64,000 nt of DNA, from positions 19,695,501 through 19,759,500 of the forward strand of contig NC_071668.1 of the NCBI RefSeq assembly GCF_028554725.1, written 5' to 3'. Positions 25,131-36,654 of the stretch are shown here, piece by piece (position 1 is the first letter of the stretch; the number at the start of each line of letters is the position of its first letter). A model generated the notes under the pieces. That model was given only the letters and a program-made list of their open reading frames with translations. It had not been told where the DNA came from and searched no databases. The position numbers and the translations under genes are program-made. Source of the DNA: Zeugodacus cucurbitae. Lineage: Eukaryota; Arthropoda; Insecta; Diptera; Tephritidae.

Positions 25131-26109
25131 TTCGGTTGTAACCGAACATTTTATACTCTCGCAATTTATTTATATTTTAATTTTATTAATATAACACCCA
25201 AATTGACCCACATATTCCTTATATACATATTTATATGGCATAAAGTCCATTGAAAGCTGGAAACCCTAACTTATGTATATGGGAGCTAGGTGAATTTATG
25301 ATCCGATTTCACTCATTTTTGACACGGAGGCATAATACATATTCTTCTTCAAAATATCTGTTTTTCCGGCAAAAAATTTATTAGAAATACTGAGGTCTTC
25401 ATGTTCGATACATGGTGGATTGAAAACTTATGGTCCGATTTCGACGGTTTTTATATAAATGTAGTATTTGTGCAAAGTTTCGATGTCTGCACTAGTGCTT
25501 ACTGTATATATTGTAAATTAAGCGATTCAGATCGACCTCAACGTTGTGGTATATGGGAAGGGGGCGTGATTGTGAACCGATTTGGCTAATTTTCAAAACA
25601 TATCACTGGGATTCCAAAAATATATTATGAACCGAATGTCATTGAATTTGGTCGAATAGTTTCGGATATATGGTTTTCGATCCATTAGTGGACGGAGGCA
25701 CACCCATTTAAAATTGTGTATTCCAATTTGAGTGCAGCTCTTCTGTACCATCTTTAAAATGAATTTAAGATTTCTGGTTTTTTCCCTTACTGAATTAAAG
25801 CATTTTTAGTACTTTTTAACATTTGTAAGGGAGATAGGCGTGGTTATAATCCGATTTTTTCCATTTTTGGACTGTATAAGGCAGTACCTAAAAGAAACGA
25901 CTCTAGAATGTTTGGTTGATATAGCTTTGGTAACTTACGAGAAATTTATATAAAAAGCTTAGTAGTAGTCGTGGCCACGCTCATGCGATTCTTTAATTTA
26001 ACTTAATTTAACTTTCATAGCTTTATTTATGGCTTAGTTATGACACTTTATGTGTTTTCTGTTTTCGCCATTTTGTGGGCGTCACAGTGGTCCGAGAGTA
26101 TAATAAAAT
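25131..26109. mobile_element. Unclassified element of about 1 kb bounded by inverted repeats
   Basis: The left end has a TTCGGTTGTAACCGAA near-palindrome (25131-25146) followed by ATTTTATACTCTCG (25148-25161). The right end reads CGAGAGTATAATAAAAT (26093-26109), the inverse complement of the left ATTTTATACTCTCG apart from a small insertion. The interior has no transposase-like frame, only short open frames with repeated GGAGCTAGG/ATCCGATTT-like words. I take it to be a non-autonomous repeat. Boundaries and class are inferred from the ends alone; no target-site duplication was established. Confidence 0.6.
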
Positions 26110-28495
26110 ATTAAAATAATATAATTTTTTTTTTTATTTTTATGTCCACTGCTATTTCGTCATTGTCTCACTCAAAAAGCCTTTGGCTTACATTTTTTTT
26201 TGCGCAAATTTGTACCAAAAGGCAAAAAGCTAGAAAATGGAGAAACTACCCTAAATTTGTGATCATGCTTTGACTGCTCCGTATAAATAATTTCTACATT
26301 TTAAACAATAAAAATCTTCTTTTATACTAAGCTTACTAAGCAAAAGTTAATTTAAATTTCTATTTTCATAATTCTTTAAATATTGGATAAATACTCCATA
26401 ACGATGAAGTTATCCATGTTTTAATCTGGAATATAGAACATTGTACTACTTTGGATTATTCGACCGTCGCGAAACCTTTCCTCATACACGTTGTGGTAGG
26501 CTTTGCTTGAGTTATGCAAAATTACATTTTGTTGAAATATTGAATATATTGTATACTTATCACGAAAATTAAAAGGTAACGCTTCGAAAAAGTAAAATAT
26601 TTTACTACAATATTGGGTTTAATTGTGAAGTTCAGTAGAAGAATAAATAACTTAAATATATAATGTAAAAATAAATAAATATAATTAAATATTTCGTTCG
26701 ATTAATTAATAATTCATTTGTTCTCAGTAATTCAAAATCATTTATGACAATAAAAATAGATGGATAATTTGAAAAAAATCACTCACCATACAAATGTTAC
26801 GTATACGCCGCGCCAACTTACTTTACACTGCAAAGAAAAAAATAAATCAATATAAATAAGTAAAGAATAATAATTGAAAATAGTCATAAATAATAACGAA
26901 TTTTAAACATAATAAATCAATTACTAGTTGTTATTAAGTTGCTAAAATATTAATATTTATAATTTTTTATAAACGGTTAGAGAGAAGATTGTATGCACCT
27001 GAGCCTTATGCTTATATAACAAAGGAGTTCTTCGGCATATAATAATTTAGAAACAACTTAACCCTAGTACTTAAAATTTTGTTAAACTAATTATATTTGC
27101 TTTGCTAGAAACGACTACAAATATAGACCAGATGGGTCAGTAAATAAAACTTGTGCTAATAATTCAACAACAGCGTCACTTGGCGATAATTTTGGTTTAT
27201 GCAAATATACTTCAGTTAGTAGCTTAGTATAAGGTTTCACATTCTTTTATCAACAACGAACGCCAGTTCATAAAGCCATTCACAGAATTCCATTTCCCAT
27301 TACTCATATATTGAAATATCACTCATACGCCACGTACCCGCTGAAGTGCTCAAAGTAATAGTATTACACTTATTAAGAGACTGCAATAAACTAAGTAAAA
27401 GTTCGGCTACTAAAGTACCACTAAATTAAAAAAAAATACACAAACAAAATATAACTGGACACTATGCAAATAACAAGCAGCTGTCCGGCCATTTCACTAA
27501 TAGTGACGACAGCGTACTTCAGAAAATATATATGCCAACAATGGTTGCAAATTAAATTGGTTACCCCAATAAAGTAAGCACGAGTAAGTACCAGTGACTT
27601 AACCAGCTGTATGAAATCACAAAAATCATATTAAACAACAATACAAAATACACATACTCGTTTGTATATAGTATAAAGTCCTCACAGCATTTGCATAGTT
27701 GCTGAAGAGTGGTGCTTGTGAAATGAAATTTCCAATGGAGAAAGGACAATTTATGTAAGAATATTTGAATCTATATGTGTGTGTCTGCCAAGCAAGTGTT
27801 TGTGTGCCTTGTAATACCTTTAGCTGCAGCAGCTCCTTTACTTTATAGCACTAGAGTTGTTGTCGGCCTAAAGTTGAATTAAAATATTAATTTTGTCCAA
27901 AAAAATACCTAAAAATGTAAACTATGCAACGCACAGCTGCAAATATTTACACATGCTCTGTTGAAATTCTATTTTATTATGCAAAAATATCTTTTGGGTA
28001 AAAATGTCATTTCAATAAGCACAGTCGAAAGTGCCTGATAATGTCCGTACTTTTACCGACAAGTTTTCATTTGTTGGCACATTTTATTTTATTTCATTTT
28101 ATTTTTCACATATTTCTCTTGCCTATAACTGCGTGTGTATCTTTTTGTGAAAAATTATGCTCGCACATGTAAATATTAAGCATTTTTAGCCCTTACATGT
28201 CTCAGTACATGCCTGACTCTTGGTTGCGTACATTCATCATGCCTTGCTGAGCCGCCTGCATTCGTGATGTGTCGAGCTTCGGCATATGTCAACCAGCTGC
28301 AATAAGGTCCAGTTTGGGGTGGTGGGTTTGGGTAATTTTTTGAATTGCTAGCAGGAAGGCATAAGATGCTTATAGACATGTGAAAGAGTGTAGAAGAGGG
28401 CAATTCCAGAGGCACTAAAACTCTAAATTCGAAAATCTAAAGTTTTCATTTAAAGTTATTACAAAGAAGATAACGCTGGAGTGAACAATACCTCA
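26110..28495. other. Intron, AT-rich, no feature recognised
   Basis: Very AT-rich at 26570-26960, with runs such as AATAAATATAATTAAATAT, otherwise plain intron. No coding or transposon motif was seen on either strand. Confidence 0.6.
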
Positions 28496-28499
28496 TAAT

Positions 28500-29255
28500 A
28501 TATAATTCTAAGTAAAGTCCGTTACGGTTAAGTCAGGATACGTTATAAAAGGTTAGATGATGTTCGTCTAGGTTAAATTCGGTTAGCTTTTATTTCATTT
28601 TGGTGGGTTACGCAATATAATTTAGTTAAGTTAATGTAAGTTATGCTAAGTTAAGTTAAGTTATGTTAAGTCGATCTAAGTTAAGTTAAGTCATGTAAAT
28701 TTATATAGTATATGTTATATTAGATCTGATTGAGTTAAACCAGGTTAGATTTATAATTTCGTTAAATTAAGTTAAGTTACATTAAGTATATCTAAGTTAA
28801 GTTGTGTTAAGTTATGTTAAGTTTATTTATGTTATATTAGTTGAAAATTAAGTTATATGCGATGTGATAGGATTGGATATATTATGTTAGGTTACGAAAG
28901 ATAATTTAGTTAAGTTGTGTTAAGTTAAGTCACGTTATAATATATAAAATTTAATTACACAAAATATTTAGTGGAAGTTACGTTAAGTTAAGTTATGTTC
29001 AGTCGATCTAAGTTAAGTACCGTTATGTGAGATAAGATTTAATTACACAAAATATTTAGTTTAAGTTACGTTCAATTAAGTTATGTTAAGTTAAGTTAAC
29101 TTAGGTTAAGTTCTTTAATGTTATATACTGAGATCTACGGTCTATTGTGCCCTATTTAGTTTAAGTTACGTTCAATTAAGTTATGTTAAGTTAAGTTAAC
29201 TTAGGTTATGTTCTTTAATGTTATATACTGAGACCTACGGTCTATTGTGCCCTAT
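28500..29255. repeat. Expanded TTAAG/GTTAA pentamer tract with a 98 bp tandem duplication
   Basis: The stretch is dominated by GTTAAGTTAAGTTATGTTAAG-type pentamer repeats with substitutions, densest at 28620-28700, 28760-28830 and 28980-29110. At 29058 and 29156 a block of about 98 bases is repeated almost perfectly (TAGTTTAAGTTACGTTCAAT through TCTATTGTGCCCTAT), with a few differences. On the minus strand this tract directly follows the end of LINE fragment B3, so it is best read as that element's expanded and duplicated 3' tail. Confidence 0.8.
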
Positions 29256-29725
29256 CCTATTTATCACAGAATACCATCCCGTCCTGTAGTTCTAAAAGAA
29301 CTTAGTAACGCTGCAGGGCTGGTGGTCGCGATACTTTCCCTTTGGGGATATAGAGACTCCATTGCCTGACTCCTTAACCCTGCAATCGCGTGACATTCCA
29401 GGAGTACGTGCAGCTCAGTCGTTTCCGCTTCCAAATCACAGAATCTGCACAGGTCGTTGAGCAGATACCGAGTTTGTTCAGATGGCGTCTTAGTCTGCAG
29501 TGGCCAGTGTAAAGTGCCACTAGTTGACTCTATTTGTTTATTGGGAGCTCAATAAGTTGCTTGAATCTCTTCCGGTTGTACCCACTAGAAACAGTTTGGA
29601 GTGGCGAAGTCCCTGCAATTGCAGCCAGTAGCGATTCCTACTTACCAGTTCGTCTTCTAATAGTATATTTCTGAGAACTTGCGGACCAACTGCAATGAAG
29701 GGTTCCTGGCAGCCGCGGCCTTTCT
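29230..29725 (-). mobile_element. LINE fragment B3: C-terminal end of a non-LTR retrotransposon
   Basis: On the minus strand the text LHWPLQTKTPSEQTRYLLND is followed by LCRFCDLEAETTELHVLLEC. This is the tail region of a non-LTR ORF2 after RNase H: a G/HWPL start and a CxxC...H...C motif. No long open frame survives upstream on the minus strand, so it is a truncated, decayed copy. The retained sequence differs clearly from B1 and B2, so it is a different family, but it has the same kind of pentamer tail. Confidence 0.8.
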
Positions 29726-29729
29726 AGCT

Positions 29730-32670
29730 AGTAATAAATCTAATTTGTAAAATTTTGAGTGACAACAAGTTAGATTCGATGAGGTGATATAGGATTGAAT
29801 CCAAACCGTTTAAACTATATAAGATAATTTAAAATAAAGTGTAAATTATGGAGCTTCCACCAATCGTTAATACTTAGACTAATCAAACTAACTATCTAAC
29901 TCGACTTTTCGATCGATATTTCTTCCTAAATAAGAGTACCCCAATCTATAAGCCCCTTTTTAGAACTATTCTGTTCGAAAAATAACAAAACTTAGATTCC
30001 TCCATGTCCCTGGAATCACCCCAACCACACAGGATAGGCAGGATCAATGTGTCACACGAAGCTATCACAGCGCAAGCAGTACTGTGATTGCGCCAAAGAT
30101 TTCCACAATGCGTGCCACTGGACAAGTAACGGCACTACAAGCCAAACGAACGAAGCTGCTGAAAGTTATATGTAGAATACGTAGAAATGTCGGAATGTCA
30201 TGCAACAAACACAAAAACACACTTATAGAGCAGGAATATACTTGAATGTAAGCGCCCTGAAAGGCTATAAGCTCTTATCTGTTGTAAGGTATTGTATATT
30301 TTTGAATTACGCAGAATGCGACAGGAATTCATAAACGAGTACGAGAGTTGCACAACAAAAATCTCATAAATAATATTGAGAAGTAAATTTACTAGCATAT
30401 CCTGGGCAGCAACATCTATAACAACAACAACAAAAGCAGCAATAACAGCAGCAAGTGAGTGTAGGCTGAAAGCTGTTTCACATGTACAACACTCGTACAG
30501 GCAGCCGTTCCTACCAGAGTCGACAAGGGGGAAGGGGACGCAACAGGCAGCAATGCTGGGCGAAATTGTGAGGATTAAGTCTGAAATCAGAATATAATGC
30601 GCATAGTTATGTCGCAAACAACACACAGACCCACACACGCTCATACACATAGTTGTATAGTGAACATGCGAGTCTTCTTCTGGTATTGTCTAGTATCATG
30701 TTGTGCTGCAGGCATTCCATCCAGCCTCTACCCGAGCATGCGTTGTGTTTACAGTAAGTTCTTCATAATTCTTGGCGCTATTGTTAGTTATTGTAAACAA
30801 AGCAAAAAAATGAAAATAAAAATTGCTATGTGCCTGCACACATGCATTCTTATATAGAGATATATGTTGATTGTGCAAGTAGTCTACTTTCAGGCGCTGG
30901 ACCACAATTTTGACCTAAAGGTAACCAGCACAAATGCCCCCTATTATTATTATAAAATTCTCAGGCTATCATGTTGCATATATTTAAGGGGACAGACACG
31001 CTCACATGGGTATATGCCTGGCAATATAACTGTTGTAGGTCATATTTTTATACCCTAGCAACATGTTGCACAAGAGTAAAATTGTTTTGTTCAAGTAACG
31101 GTTATTTGTAAGAGCCTTAAAAAATTCAAATTGATTGGTTTTTAAACAGATTTATAGAAATCTCGCAACTTTTCCCTAGAAACAAATTAAACAGAACTAG
31201 TTCGGGTTGTTGGTTTGAGCCGCTAGGTGGCGCTCAAGTTCAGAAACTTCCAAAAGATGCATTTAAATACGATCTGATTCATAAGTGAAACCCTTACCTA
31301 GCATATATGATTAAAATAATCGGTTAAAATCTCTCCGTGAGATGGCGCTGGCGTCAAAGTGTTTCTGAAAGTCATGTTTTCTAACAAATATATATTATAT
31401 TGAGACTAAATGAAGACAGAGTCTGAATTGTGAGTATTTGATATTGTGGGTGTAAAAATTAGATCTTCAAAACATTTTTTCAAATCTTGGGCTAAGGAAC
31501 CGCACTATATGACCATAATTATGTACCTAATTTTTAGATCGCTTGAATTTAAATCAAGAGTCATATCCCAACAGATAGCACCACTACCAAGCGCACAAAA
31601 TGTTGTTATTCTTAAGAGTATCATCTTGAATGATACCAAATATGTTCCGATCCCACAGAACGCCATTTTGAATTATAACAACTCATTTACCGCACAGCAT
31701 AAGAATCTAGAAGATTACAATTTTTATATTTGTCTATATTTGCCTCCACTCGAACTTAGCTTCACCTTACTCGTCCAACCAAATTTCGTTAACACATTAC
31801 AGTTGAGATTTTACTCCAACTGCTGCCCATTACATTGGCAATATTTTAGGAAATTTTAAATTACAATTACATTATTGTTGCACAAGCATGTACCGTTAGG
31901 CAAACTAGGCAAATTAAGTGTGTGTCTAACAAAATGCCTAACATGGGTGCAGCTTTTTGATTATTGATGTCCCTTGTTGCCGCAAGAGTTGACTCTACTC
32001 TACTCTTTAATAAGCCTAACAAACTAAACTTTAATTACAGATTTTGTTTTGAGGGGGAATAGAATGGAAATTTTGGAATTTTGTACTTATTGTAATTGGA
32101 TGTACCAGCCGGAGGAATAATTTGTAATGACTATTGAACAGAATGGAAAAATAAATATTAAAATGATATGTTAATAACAAGTACATCTCTTAAAAACAAA
32201 TAAATTAGGTTAGTTAAGGTTGAAACAAAAGAGACAAGAATTAATGAGTGCTCACATCAGATAAGTGGCAAACAATATAGTGGAGGGCAGTGGTAGCTAG
32301 TGAGGTAGCTTATTCAAATTAAGTTCTTGGAAAAAATATGTCTGAAAATGGCTCGGAAATCCGGATGTATATAATATATGGAGAATGAACTCTATCAAAT
32401 AACCAGCACAGGTATAAAGCCCAATTTACTAAGGATAGTTATAACGTATATACATCATTCCTGTAGCATTTCCGACCCACGGCTCTATAAATAAAGGCAC
32501 CACTGATCCTTGTGTGACTTTTAGATGACCTCATGACTTTGTGTAGTATCTTTTTTCACTTTATTCTTCCAAATAACTAATGCGAAATTAACATTGAAAC
32601 ATATTTGCTGTATCCGATTTTTCAGACCTTAGAGAGTGGTGAATCGAACAAATAACTAGTATAAAGACAA
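29730..32670. other. Intron, no feature recognised
   Basis: AT-rich intron with short CAA tracts near 30420-30445. A frame of 137 codons at 31446-31859 has no recognisable domain, no splice context and AT-driven composition, so it is not called a gene. Isolated GGTGGCGCT words occur near 31225 and 31345. Confidence 0.55.
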
Positions 32671-32677
32671 TAATACC

Positions 32678-33045
32678 CTTTTCACACAGGAACTAATTGA
32701 TCAATTAACTGGCCTCTGCTCGATTAAAACGCTGATTAAGTTCGATTTACCATACAAAATAGAAATCTAATTGAATTTTAATCGACTTGAAAATGAAATT
32801 CAACTTTGCGACAAAGGCCGTATTTGTCTGCGAGTTGTTGCACACGCTACACGACGGTATATGTCGCTTCTAAAAATAGCAATCATCTGATGAAACTTAG
32901 CAACTTCTTATGAAAAGCAAAAACAAAAATGTACAACAGCTGATCGGTTATCGAGGAGCCAGCAGTGTGAAGAACAGCAACTGATTTCTCAATCAAATAT
33001 CAAAAAAAAAAATTGATTGATCAATTAATTTGGCTGTGTGAAAAG
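32678..33045. mobile_element. MITE of about 370 bp with terminal inverted repeats
   Basis: The left end starts CTTTTCACACAGGAACTAAT and continues TGATCAATTAA. The right end reads TTGATTGATCAATTAATTTG then GCTGTGTGAAAAG at 33033-33045. The two are inverse complements over CTTTTCACACAG and again over AATTGATCAAT, with a small spacer difference. The interior has no coding potential. Size and structure fit a miniature inverted-repeat transposable element. The superfamily and target-site duplication are not resolved (TA-rich flanks on both sides). Confidence 0.8.
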
Positions 33046-33049
33046 CCTA

Positions 33050-35755
33050 TAAGGAAGCATAATTAAAATGCGATAGCCGAGTGAGCGGGTCCAACACACT
33101 TTTCATGTTGTTGCTTCGAAATATCGATTAATAGCCCGACAAGACTAAAATACTACACGCGGAGATGTAAGATCTCCCTCTTCGCTCATAAATATATCTA
33201 TATTTGTCCCGAATGTACATACGTAATGTATGATGGATTGAAGTGAAGAACTTGATTCAACAGAGTGCTTTATAAGGCTAATTTTCTAACCTTATATCAC
33301 ATTTTAAGGTTCAGGTTTAACTGAATAGCTTACCAAGGAAAAAAAAATGTTATCTTATTTAAAAGAGCTACAAGAACCAAGGGGTCTTACTATGTATGGT
33401 AGGAGGCAGTAGAGGATTAGTGCCGCCATAACATTTTGATCTGATTAAAGAACTCATTTAAGATTAAAAATGTGATAAGTAGCTCAATGAGCATCGCTTT
33501 GACTTGAAGTCATAAAAGTCAAGGGAGATTAACACTTGGGTGAGTTTGTTCGTTCACGCGGTATTAGGAACGTTATTTAGATCTATGCAATAGGAATACT
33601 CCCAGAACTAAATTACTTTGATTTGGCTTCGGACAGACAAAAATATTTCGTCTTTTAAGCAAAACGGATCTCTGTATTATGATAAGGATAATCAGGGAAT
33701 TGAGATATTAAAGTATTGAGGTATTGTCCCCTTCGATTAGTATCTGCTTTAATAGGACTTGTTGGGGAGCTCAATAATTATTTACATGCCATAAATGATG
33801 TAGCTTGCGGTCCGTTATTATTTTAACATTCCCTTACCGTTAACCAACTATAATAATATATATTTAAACACTTCGAGAACTGGGGTCCAAATCTTGTCTC
33901 ATCTGAAGGTCAAATAGAACAGTTTTTTGGTTAGACAATCTATGGAGAATAAAGCGTCTGCTCTTACAAAAATGTTGAACACGGCGAAGAGCCTTAACTT
34001 TAATAATCATAACATTCTAATCATTCAAAACCCCGCACTAATGGTAATGGTGAATGATTCGAAATTAAGTAGCTTATGAGTAAATTACTCACAACTGTCT
34101 CTCGAATTGAAAATAATGAAAAATCATTAAAGAATATTCCAAAAATAATTATGCAGCTGAAACTGCATTAATTATTGCAAATATTAACTAAATAAATGGC
34201 CAACTACAAAATTAGAAATAGAAAGGCAGAATGGCGCATTATAAGGGACAGCAACTTTGAAAAATGCTAACTAGGCCAACAAGCTGCGACATTAAACTGC
34301 TTGGACACGTTGTGATAGCGAGCAAAGGCGCATGCAAAGTACAAATAACGGTGCGAATGATGATGGCGCTGCCAGCAAACACACACAAACAAACAATGCA
34401 ATTCAAATACATATATATGTAGTAATATATATGCTAAAGTTGCTGCTTGTGCTAGAAAAAGTCAGCAGCAACAAAAATATGGTACAACAAAAACAAAAAA
34501 TATGTGCAACAACAAAAAACTCGGCGTCGACATCAGTGTCGGCGGCATTGCTGCAATTTACTCATATTTATGATGCTCATTTAAAATCCATTAGCAATGT
34601 CAGCCAACAAGCGCGAGCATACCATCACACATACACTCACTCATATATACATACATACTAACCTCCACACGCGTCTGCTCAAACCAAGTAATTGCTATTT
34701 AGTCAAGCTGGCAAGCAGACGCGGTAATAGCAAGGAAATTCATTGAGAAATATGTGCAAAAATATATAAAATTCATAGCCTTCGAAATAATGCCATCGAA
34801 TTGGCTGGCATTGCGCGCGTCCTCTTTTGTTGTTGCTGTACAGTATTTTTATGACTCGATTCTTATTTTTCAATTCGCATTTTATTTTATTTGAGTTTTC
34901 TTTTGCTACTCTATAGGCTGTGGTGACGCAGCTCAGATCGTTGGTGCCTGATCATCGGCGCGTTGGAAAAGCGCTAGTTGTTGGGGCGGTCTAACCTAGT
35001 TTCTTGCTTCTCTTGCTTCTCTTCTTCTTCTACCGTTTTCTATGCATTTTTAAAGGTCTTAAATTATTCGCTTTCCTACTTTGGTCGCACATTCATTTTT
35101 CATATTTGAAACGCAGCGACGCAGTAACGGTCGTCAATGCTTGGCAATTCCCACATACATACACATACCAATACATAAGTGTATGTGTGTGTCTCTTTAT
35201 CAAAATTTATGTGCGCTTTATTTATTTGTGTGTGTGCCTTTTGATATTTCAACTCTCATGCAGCTGCTGATAAATATGCAATTGAGCCAAATATGATCAT
35301 TTATTTGCCGCCATTATTCAGCGGTGGTCGGTCGTAACATATTGATATATTGGCGTGATAAAAAATCAATTTCGTGAATTAAATTTTTTCGAAAATGAAA
35401 GCTATATGCATCGGTAATATAAAATTTGATGAGCTCGTTGGTTATGGTTAATCAAGTATTTAAAGCGTTATTTTGTTACCTAGGGACAGTATTAGTCATT
35501 ATAGGTGCTACGAATAGCTTCTTACACTAGTCAGGGACTCACGGTTTGAGTCCACTTGCTTAAGTGTTCCAACGAAGGGTTAAATTTGCCTGAAAATATA
35601 TTCTGGATGGCTTCTTTTGGTGGTCCTCTTCATACCCACTTATGCCTGCAAAGGGTTAATATTTTACTACAATAATGCCAAGGTCGAGCTGTTTACCTGT
35701 TCCGCTCTTTTTTTTTAATTCTCACAACCGGGCATATCTCCTGTCGGTTACAATT
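33050..35755. other. Intron, no feature recognised
   Basis: AT-rich DNA with CAA-type tracts near 34390-34520 and a GT-rich stretch near 35180-35235. Open frames here follow simple repeats and are not genes. Confidence 0.55.
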
Positions 35756-35764
35756 TAACTGAAA

Positions 35765-36650
35765 ATGTGGAAGGGTGGGGTAATCCTCGCACACTTCGAC
35801 TTCAGCCCGAGGGAATTGGATCATATCCATGCCGCCGACCTGGTCTTGGCAATAACTTCTCTGCTCTTATTCCTTTAAGGCACGTGTGGGTGGGAAAGAG
35901 TCGCTGGAGGAGAGGCGCGGCAAGCTATTTCACGGATGGGTCGAAAATGGCAGAAGAGGCAGGTGGGCTGATATTAAGACAGCGGCGAATATATTGCTTC
36001 GGAGCAGGTGACGAGCTGATCTGATAGTAGAGCGGTGATTCTAGCCTTGAGTTCGATAACCATGCACTCAAGGGATATGCATATCTTTACTATCAGTAAG
36101 CAGTGGAATCGCGGGAAATTATACTGCTGCTGAGCTTGCAAGGTCGGGAACATCAGTCTCACTATTAGTAGCATGGAAGCATGTAGGAGCACCGTTGTCC
36201 TATTGTGATTTACTGCTGGATAGATGGGCCTCGGCTGAACTGGTTAAGCTCTGGTCAGTTACTAGCACTTGCGCAGTCGCCCGAACTTTCTGGCCTAAAG
36301 TGAATCGCAGGAGGTCTACCGAGCTCTTCGCCCTCAGTAAAGTTCACCTCTCCTTAGACATAGGGGTTCTAACTGGCCATTATCTCATCGGAACCCACGC
36401 TGTGATGTGTAAAATCTTACCGGATGCTAGCTGTAGAAGCTGCATGGAGGAAGGCGAGTTGGAATTATCCTTTCTTCTGGAATTTTCCGCCTTTACGAGA
36501 CAAGAAAAATATTTATCGGATCTCACTTTTTCAAACAAGCTCACGTAATAGCGAATTTAAGTGCAAGAAATCTCTGCAGATTTCTGGTAGGTTCAGGGAG
36601 CTTTGTCCGCTTCTAATACCTAATCTAGAGGGAATCCTGGCATCATAAAG
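35765..36650 (+). mobile_element. LINE fragment B4: RNase H domain and C-terminal end
   Basis: Plus-strand remains of a non-LTR ORF2. From about 35925 ASYFTDGSKMAEEAGG is the RNase H start motif (TDGSK with the first acidic residue). After stops and frame changes, 36030-36110 reads ALSSITMHSRDM-like RNase H text. From about 36225 it reads ELVKLWSVTS, FALSKVHLSLDIGVLTGHY and CRSCMEEGELELSFLLEFSAF. The last is the CxxC part of the CCHC-type end with its His and final Cys lost. The copy is thus a frameshifted pseudogene. B5 and B6 are related fragments of the same family. Confidence 0.8.
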
Positions 36651-36654
36651 GACT

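Noticed and set aside
31446..31859. Open frame of 137 codons on the plus strand in the large intron
   Set aside because: No domain, no start context or splice sites, and AT-driven composition; it fits chance in low-GC DNA.
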